Shown in pieces: positions 60,868 to 64,000 of a DNA stretch of 64,000 nucleotides (position 1 is the stretch's first letter; the number at the start of each line of letters is the position of its first letter). Location of the stretch: the NCBI GenBank assembly GCA_001999425.1, contig MLHP01000002.1:108022-172021 (forward strand), written 5' to 3'. The position numbers and the translations under genes were made by a program. Origin of the DNA: Rodentibacter genomosp. 2 (GTDB taxonomy: Bacteria; Pseudomonadota; Gammaproteobacteria; Enterobacterales; Pasteurellaceae). The notes under the pieces were generated by a model, which did no database searches, was not told the DNA's origin, and was given only the letters and a program-made list of their open reading frames with translations.

Positions 60868-63810
60868 ATGACCGCACTTTCCGCCCTTATTGAACAAAAA
60901 CTTTCCTCACTTGGCACCACTCTGTGCCAATCTTTTCCTGAAATTGATGCCAATGGTGTGACTCAAACGATTCAACAACACCAAAAAGATAAAAACCACC
61001 CAATCGGAAGATTAGGCTATGCCGTTGCGATGTCTGATTTTGTTGAAAAAGTCTTACAAAAACAACCGCACTTACTGGCGCAATGGTGGGAAAGCGCCCC
61101 CACATTTTCCGACTGTGATCAATATCAAGAACGCCTAAATAGCGAATTATCAACAATTTCCGATGAGGCTGAATTTTATAAAATCCTGCGTGTTTTTCGT
61201 AATACAGAAATGGCAAAATTAAGTTTTTGTCAAAGTCTCAATTTAGCAACCGTAGAAGAAATCTTTATCCGCCTCTCAGAACTGGCTGAAAGTCTTATCA
61301 TTAGCGCACGTGATTGGCTTTATCAGCGGGCTTGTGCCGAGATGGGAACACCGGTGGACGAACAAGGCAATCCTCAGCAACTTTATATTCTTGGCATGGG
61401 CAAACTGGGCGGATTTGAACTGAATTTTTCTTCCGATATTGATTTGATTTTTACTTATCCGTCTCAGGGCGAAACCCGTATTGAGGGAAGCAACGCAAGA
61501 AAATCAGTGGATAATGCAAAATTTTTTACCCGCCTCGGACAGCGTGTAATCAGTGCATTGGATGACTTTACCGTTGATGGATTCGTTTATCGCACGGATA
61601 TGCGCCTGCGCCCTTTCGGTGAAAGCGGTGCGCTGGCATTAAGTTTTGCCGCGATGGAGCAATATTACCAAGATCAAGGGCGGGATTGGGAACGCTATGC
61701 CATGATTAAAGGGCGTATTCTCGGTAAAAAATCGGATGATCCAAATAGCTTATATTTACAAAAAATGCTGCGTCCCTTTATTTATCGCCGTTACATTGAT
61801 TTCACCGTCATTCAGTCACTCCGTGAAATGAAAGGAAAAATTGAACGGGAAGTACGCCGCCGTGGATTAAAAGATAATATTAAACTTGGTGCAGGCGGTA
61901 TTCGCGAAGTGGAATTTATCGCGCAGGTCTTCCAACTTATTCGTGGAGGAAGAGAAATAGCCTTACAGCAACATAGCTTGCTTAAAATCTTACCTGAAAT
62001 AACAAAACTTGGTCTTATTACTCAAACACAACATCAAGCTTTGCATGAAAGCTATCTTTTTTTGCGAAGAGTAGAAAATATTTTACAAGCAATTAATGAT
62101 CAACAAACCCAAACCTTACCGACTAATGAAATTGATCAACAACGTTTAATCATCGCCTGTCGAAACTTTACAAGTTTCAACGAACAAAATATTACGATTC
62201 AACGCACCTATCCAATGGAAAACTGGCAAGATTTCTACCGCACTTTACAGCAAATGCAAGAAAAAGTGCGGTCGGTTTTCAATCATTTTATTGGTGAGGA
62301 AAATGATGAAAACAACGAAAAAGAAAATCAATGGCAGGATTTTCTCGAAGCAGACTTTGATGAAATCACACAAATGCTGGAAGAAAGTGGCATTCAATCT
62401 GAATATATTAGTGAAATTTTAGATAAACTAGGGCAATTTAAAGAAAGCCTAAAACGACGTATTATCGGAAACCGTGGTCGGGATGTACTGGCACAATTAA
62501 TGCCAATAATGTTTTCTCTCATTTTTAAACAAGAAAGCTACCGCACTTTATTACCGCGGATTTTGCACATTATTGAGAAAATTTCCAGTCGAACGACTTA
62601 TTTAGAATTACTTCTGGAGAATCCGCAAGCGTTGCAGCAAGTGATAAATCTTTGTGCAAAATCTCAGTTAATCGCTGATCAACTGGCACGCCACCCGATT
62701 TTGTTAGATGAACTCCTTAACACTGAGAGTTTACGTAATCCGATACCTTTCACGCAATATCCTGATGAACTTCAACAATATTTACTCCGTCTTCCACCTG
62801 ATGATGAAGAACAATTCATTGATGCCTTGCGTCAATTTAAACAAGCTATTCTTCTACGTGTTGCGGCGGCGGATATTTTGGGGGCACTGCCTGTTATGAA
62901 AGTCAGCGATCATCTGACATATCTCGCCGAAGCAATTATTGAGGCAGTCGTCAATTTAGCTTGGAAACAGGTTTCCGCACGATTCGGCGTACCGCAACAT
63001 TTGCAAGAAAATGAAAAAGGCTTTTTAGTCATTGGCTACGGTAAACTTGGCGGCATTGAATTAGGCTATAAATCCGATCTCGATCTTGTTTTTCTTTATG
63101 ATGCCGTTGAAAGCCAAACCGTAGGTGGGAAAAAAATCATTGATAGTCATCAGTTTTACTTACGTTTGGCACAAAAAATTGTGAGTATTTTTAGCCTTAA
63201 TACCAGTGCCGGCGTATTGTATGAAGTGGATATGCGATTACGCCCTTCCGGTGATGCCGGATTATTGGGTTGTTCTCTTTCCGCTTTTGAGAAGTATCAG
63301 CTTAATGAGGCTTGGACATGGGAAAAGCAAGCCTTAGTGAGAAGTCGGGCGGTATTTGGCGATAAACCGTTACACCAAAAATTTGAGCAAATTAGACAAA
63401 ATGTTCTCGCGACGCCAAGAGATGTAATCCAACTTAAAATTGATATTCGGGAAATGCGGGAAAAAATGTATCAAACCCTTTCTCAATCCACAGAGGGGGA
63501 ATTTAATATTAAAACCGATCGCAGCGGCATTACCGATATTGAATTTATCGCACAATATTTAATGCTGGCTCATGCACCACAAAACCCAAGTCTAACAAAA
63601 TGGTCGGATAATGTGAGAATTTTTGATGATATGGCAAGCGTTCAAGTGATTTCCGTCTCTGATTGTGAAAAATTAAAGCAATGCTATGTAGATTTACGTA
63701 ATAAAATCCATCATCTTAATTTAATCGGACAGCCTCCGATTGTGTCAGATTCGGAGTTTTGTAAGGAAAGGGAATTTATTCAAAGTTTCTGGAAAAACTT
63801 ATTTGGGTAA
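60868..63810 (+). CDS. glnE: Bifunctional glutamine synthetase adenylyltransferase/adenylyl-removing enzyme
   Basis: A 980-residue protein, a little longer than E. coli GlnE. Two nucleotidyltransferase domains: an N-terminal one with [20 protein letters not shown] (about residue 180) and a C-terminal one with [20 protein letters not shown] (about 725), each with the GSxxxxxSDxD-type metal acids. It adds AMP to and removes AMP from glutamine synthetase under PII control. The start codon is embedded in an uptake signal (ATGACCGCACTT), so the protein begins MTAL. Last gene of the run. Confidence 0.96.
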   Translation: MTALSALIEQKLSSLGTTLCQSFPEIDANGVTQTIQQHQKDKNHPIGRLGYAVAMSDFVEKVLQKQPHLLAQWWESAPTFSDCDQYQERLNSELSTISDEAEFYKILRVFRNTEMAKLSFCQSLNLATVEEIFIRLSELAESLIISARDWLYQRACAEMGTPVDEQGNPQQLYILGMGKLGGFELNFSSDIDLIFTYPSQGETRIEGSNARKSVDNAKFFTRLGQRVISALDDFTVDGFVYRTDMRLRPFGESGALALSFAAMEQYYQDQGRDWERYAMIKGRILGKKSDDPNSLYLQKMLRPFIYRRYIDFTVIQSLREMKGKIEREVRRRGLKDNIKLGAGGIREVEFIAQVFQLIRGGREIALQQHSLLKILPEITKLGLITQTQHQALHESYLFLRRVENILQAINDQQTQTLPTNEIDQQRLIIACRNFTSFNEQNITIQRTYPMENWQDFYRTLQQMQEKVRSVFNHFIGEENDENNEKENQWQDFLEADFDEITQMLEESGIQSEYISEILDKLGQFKESLKRRIIGNRGRDVLAQLMPIMFSLIFKQESYRTLLPRILHIIEKISSRTTYLELLLENPQALQQVINLCAKSQLIADQLARHPILLDELLNTESLRNPIPFTQYPDELQQYLLRLPPDDEEQFIDALRQFKQAILLRVAAADILGALPVMKVSDHLTYLAEAIIEAVVNLAWKQVSARFGVPQHLQENEKGFLVIGYGKLGGIELGYKSDLDLVFLYDAVESQTVGGKKIIDSHQFYLRLAQKIVSIFSLNTSAGVLYEVDMRLRPSGDAGLLGCSLSAFEKYQLNEAWTWEKQALVRSRAVFGDKPLHQKFEQIRQNVLATPRDVIQLKIDIREMREKMYQTLSQSTEGEFNIKTDRSGITDIEFIAQYLMLAHAPQNPSLTKWSDNVRIFDDMASVQVISVSDCEKLKQCYVDLRNKIHHLNLIGQPPIVSDSEFCKEREFIQSFWKNLFG

Positions 63811-63858
63811 CATTTTAAACAAAATTATATTCCAGAAAAATATCTCATTATTGAACAT

Positions 63859-63878
63859 ATCTTTTATTAATAAAAGAT
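63859..63878. repeat. 20-bp perfect AT palindrome after glnE
   Basis: ATCTTTTATTAATAAAAGAT is a perfect palindrome without a loop, 49 bases after the glnE stop. No T-run follows. Purpose unclear: operator, weak hairpin or part of an untranslated RNA. Confidence 0.6.
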
Positions 63879-63923
63879 GAGTAAGAGAGTTACATAAAAA
63901 CAGTAAAAATAATCTTCCATCCC

Positions 63924-63957
63924 GAATCCGTACGTTTTACGTACGGATTCTTTTTTT
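63924..63957 (+). terminator. Strong terminator 114 bases after glnE
   Basis: GAATCCGTACG (63924-63934), loop TTTTA, CGTACGGATTC (63940-63950), then seven T. Near-ideal intrinsic terminator. The 113 bases between glnE and it hold no reading frame. Confidence 0.93.
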
Positions 63958-64000
63958 GGCTAAAACTCTCATGCTTTTCTTTAATTTCATATGTATAAAT

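Overview
The window looks like a chromosomal segment of a Pasteurellaceae bacterium. The Haemophilus-type DNA uptake signal sequence (core AAGTGCGGT / ACCGCACTT) recurs dozens of times, inside genes, between genes and as inverted pairs in terminators. Gene content and order agree with that family: tsaE-amiB-mutL-miaA-glnE, ptsH-ptsI-crr, citD-citE-citF-citXG-citT, a PAS-less arcB, and divergent grxA/rimK. The species cannot be fixed from sequence alone. A sugar-versatile facultative anaerobe is implied by the L-arabinose, mannose-PTS, beta-galactosidase and citrate-lyase genes.

Layout. 1-6.7 kb: the 5' part of a peptide-binding lipoprotein gene, ybaN, prlC, fabB and mnmC. 6.8-14.6 kb: an L-arabinose locus on the minus strand, araF-araG-araH, then araC, then araB-araA. 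The araC-araB gap carries a regulatory region resembling the enterobacterial araBAD promoter. 14.9-18.3 kb: mfd. 18.4-24.6 kb: a glycerophosphodiesterase gene divergent from an ABC importer operon that is followed by a ROK-type repressor gene; a 23-bp inverted repeat sits exactly on the importer promoter. 24.6-29.96 kb: tmcA with a coupled 57-residue gene, then manXYZ and a small membrane protein. 30-37 kb: arcB, valS, an AT-rich mrr-type restriction gene wedged upstream of valS, a small broken ORF, a lipoprotein and holC. 37.4-40.8 kb: fumC, a periplasmic protein, rimK and grxA. 41-46.7 kb: citrate lyase genes without citC. 46.7-53.8 kb: lacZ, manA, crr, ptsI and ptsH. 54-64 kb: rsgA, orn, two tRNA-Gly genes, and tsaE-amiB-mutL-miaA-glnE.

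How it fits together. Mannose enters through ManXYZ as mannose-6-P, phosphorylated via PtsI and HPr, and ManA feeds it into glycolysis. Likely CRP sites precede araF, araB, manX, lacZ and fumC, so EIIA-Glc (crr) and the catabolic promoters form one visible regulatory theme. Anaerobic life is represented by arcB, fumC and the cit operon with a near-consensus FNR box. Most of the window is conserved core genome. The best candidates for something less described are the glycerophosphodiesterase/ABC/ROK unit, the mrr insertion with a broken ORF beside it, the tmcA-coupled mini-gene, the missing citC, and a LysM duplication in amiB that carries an uptake signal in each copy.
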